Of a stretch of 7,611 nucleotides of DNA, positions 7,401-7,611 are shown one piece after another (position 1 is the stretch's first letter; each line of letters opens with the position of its first letter). The position numbers and the translations under genes are program-made. The DNA is from Rhizobacter sp. Lineage in GTDB: Bacteria; Pseudomonadota; Gammaproteobacteria; Burkholderiales; Burkholderiaceae_C. The DNA lies in the NCBI GenBank assembly GCA_025359585.1, contig JANYFX010000126.1:1-7611 (forward strand), read 5' to 3'. The notes beneath the pieces are model-generated. The model did no database searches, was not told the DNA's origin, and saw only the letters and a list, made by a program, of their open reading frames with translations.

Positions 7401-7449
7401 GCGGGGTTACCGGGGCATTGCGAGCCAGCTGGGTCAGCTCACGGTCTGA
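4423..7449 (+). CDS. Membrane-anchored MASE1-PAS-PAS-GGDEF-EAL c-di-GMP turnover protein
   Basis: A bifunctional-type enzyme of cyclic di-GMP: GGDEF domains make it from two GTP, EAL domains cleave it to pGpG. From GTG 4423 it has 1008 residues; TTG 4357 would add 22 hydrophilic residues across an AT-rich patch, and neither start has a clear ribosome binding site. Residues ~25-305 form a MASE1 sensor with about eight or nine hydrophobic segments and the motif WPPLGIALAALLRFG. Two PAS domains follow (~309-428 and ~438-553). GGDEF domain ~563-730: DLDHFKPVNDRFGHESGD and an intact GGDEF (647-651). The inhibitory I-site is degenerate: Gly638 replaces Arg, Asp641 is kept. EAL domain ~746-998: EAL 778-780, N836, E869 and E872, D899-D900, K920, E956 and Q976, so every metal/catalytic position known from RocR-type enzymes is kept. 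Phosphodiesterase activity is likely, and cyclase activity is plausible. The input signal is unknown. The gene follows a terminator and ends 42 bp before dnaG. Confidence 0.95.
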   Translation: MPYLRISRFPLALLGGFSAPQWTVRVSIVLVACCLGGLVGLAAPQIDGGVALIWPPLGIALAALLRFGVGVWPGVFVGALLVALSAGRPLWLALLIAAGNTLGPAIGALALQRDGLHVALDRRRDLWLFGAIGAAGATLFTASNGSFWIAASGAIGWADAPRAWAYWWLGDAMGALVVGIPLITFSRAALRQAFGEWRWVATGLLSLGVVGSGALGFLQGGSAHAAPSLLVFVPHLLLCWLALRSGLFAAASSAMLLIGGAVLATAQGIGPFPRLDSDEGVMFLVGYVCSLLATPLLTTALAGELAANERRWQLALDTSGIGVAEWDLRAGRVTLSGRWLALLGYGTQEFGTGVQAFWDQFHPDDVIAVQRAFEPLRSAGATSGRAECRIECRDGSWRWFELHALVAERTADGKPVRLVSTARDISDMRIAHERQQLSESLFQHLHEGLLITDANHRVLEVNPTFTEITGHSREELLGNVPSLMRPAEAGSDADVQLEAMRASLDAGGMWRGEMLDQRRNGEPCLLQVTVSVVRNANGTVRNHVLAVADVTRARRQLEQLQRQAHFDELTRLPNRVRLAQMLQAALHTSQREGSLLTVCYLDLDHFKPVNDRFGHESGDRLLLELANRMRRSLRSWAGGDDVVARIGGDEFVLLLRTTTLEESRHAVERVLQQVCQPYTLGVGLGAGPVTVTASIGATVYPLDDADAETLLRHADHAMYGAKQAGRNGYLFFDAEHDRRAEARFVALGRVQEALDANEFRLYFQPKVDMRSGTVLGVEALLRWKHPDQGVILPAQFLPLIENTGLSVSVGNWVLQHGIEQLAHWMRLGLDITLSINISARHLQEPLFAQHLAGLLSKYQTPVAHKLIIEVLETAALADIDYTCDLMEECRALGVRFALDDFGTGYSTFTYLKRLPIDMLKIDRSFVINMLSDRQDLAIVEGVIGLSQTFGCTVVAEGVETPEQATRLIQIGCEVGQGNGIAAAMPADEVPGWVRGYRGIASQLGQLTV

Positions 7450-7458
7450 ACTCGCGGC

Positions 7459-7477
7459 GCGGCCCCGGGGGGGCTGC
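7459..7477. repeat. GC-rich hairpin between the c-di-GMP gene and dnaG
   Basis: GCGGCCCC (7459-7466) pairs with GGGGCTGC (7470-7477), seven Watson-Crick pairs and one G-T wobble, around a GGG loop. It lies 10 bp after the stop of the c-di-GMP gene. The stem is very stable, but what follows is CGTAGACTCG rather than a T-run. It may be an mRNA 3'-end structure, an atypical terminator, or a structure in the dnaG leader. Confidence 0.45.
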
Positions 7478-7491
7478 CGTAGACTCGTCGG

Positions 7492-7611
7492 GTGATCCCG
7501 CCCGCCTTCGTTCATGACCTGCTCGCCCGCGTCGACATCGTCGAGGTGGTGGGTCGCCATGTGCAGCTGAAGAAGGCCGGCATCAACCACAAGGGGCTGT
7601 GCCCTTTTCAC
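7492..7611 (+). CDS. dnaG: DNA primase, N-terminal 40 codons (3' end outside window)
   Basis: DnaG makes the RNA primers for lagging-strand synthesis at the replication fork. Bases 7492-7611 give 40 in-frame codons starting with GTG: IPPAFVHDLLARVDIVEVV, then GRHVQLKKAGINHKGLCPFH. This matches the DnaG N-terminus (I-P-x-x-F-x-x-x-L-L-x-R-x-D-I-V-E-V-V, then G-L-C-P-F-H). Cys37 and His40 are the first two ligands of the CHC2-type zinc-binding domain; the remaining ligands, the TOPRIM core and the helicase-binding domain lie beyond the window edge. No Shine-Dalgarno sequence precedes the GTG. A -10-like TAGACT (7480-7485) ends six bases before it, so the transcript may have a very short leader, but no -35 box is seen. 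In many relatives dnaG is followed by rpoD; that cannot be seen here. Confidence 0.93.
   Translation, partial: MIPPAFVHDLLARVDIVEVVGRHVQLKKAGINHKGLCPFH

Noticed and set aside
6325..7611. 428-codon open frame on the minus strand, running off the window end
   Set aside because: It is antisense to the well-supported GGDEF-EAL domains and dnaG. The translation (His, Asp, Val, Gln rich) shows no domain.
1..7611. Search for a defence system, mobile element, CRISPR array, tRNA or prophage module
   Set aside because: No transposase, integrase, repeat array, cloverleaf or toxin-antitoxin pair is visible. The gene content is mainly core metabolism, signalling and replication.

Overview
The window is GC-rich DNA with the gene content of a betaproteobacterium. 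It most likely comes from the order Burkholderiales, in the Rubrivivax/Leptothrix/Sphaerotilaceae neighbourhood. This placement is inferred from the short H-NS-family protein with a YRN-x-ATGE-x-WSGRG tail, the two-domain ArgA, the YggX protein, and the dense coding with GTG starts. No database search was made. All genes supported here lie on the + strand; the long minus-strand reading frames are antisense shadows.

Layout: (1) 1-656 is the 3' part of a LivF-type ABC ATPase for branched-chain amino acids or similar compounds. (2) 691-2073 encodes a class III CoA-transferase-family protein whose segments appear in permuted order. (3) 2157-3497 is argA (N-acetylglutamate synthase). (4) 3552-3824 is yggX (Fe(II) trafficking / oxidative damage protection). 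(5) 3937-4242 is a small H-NS-type nucleoid protein with a candidate promoter in front and a clear intrinsic terminator behind (4275-4301). (6) 4423-7449 is a large membrane-bound c-di-GMP enzyme, MASE1-PAS-PAS-GGDEF-EAL. (7) 7492 to the window end is the first 40 codons of dnaG (primase), cut by the window edge inside its zinc-finger motif.

The genes do not form one pathway. livF and the CoA-transferase gene are closely spaced and may be co-transcribed. argA and yggX are separated by about 54 bp, and yggX has a strong ribosome binding site. The H-NS gene looks like its own transcription unit. The c-di-GMP gene follows the terminator and ends 42 bp before dnaG. No gap exceeds 300 bases. I see no tRNA, rRNA, insertion sequence, prophage gene, CRISPR array or defence system.

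The most unusual feature is the CoA-transferase-family protein. A segment resembling the family's catalytic-Asp strand-helix region occurs twice. The N-terminal copy has Asn where the C-terminal copy has Asp, which fits a circularly permuted or fused-halves architecture. Other points of note are the degenerate I-site of the GGDEF domain, the unusual end of the EAL domain, and the Arg-Gly-Leu minor-groove loop of the H-NS protein.
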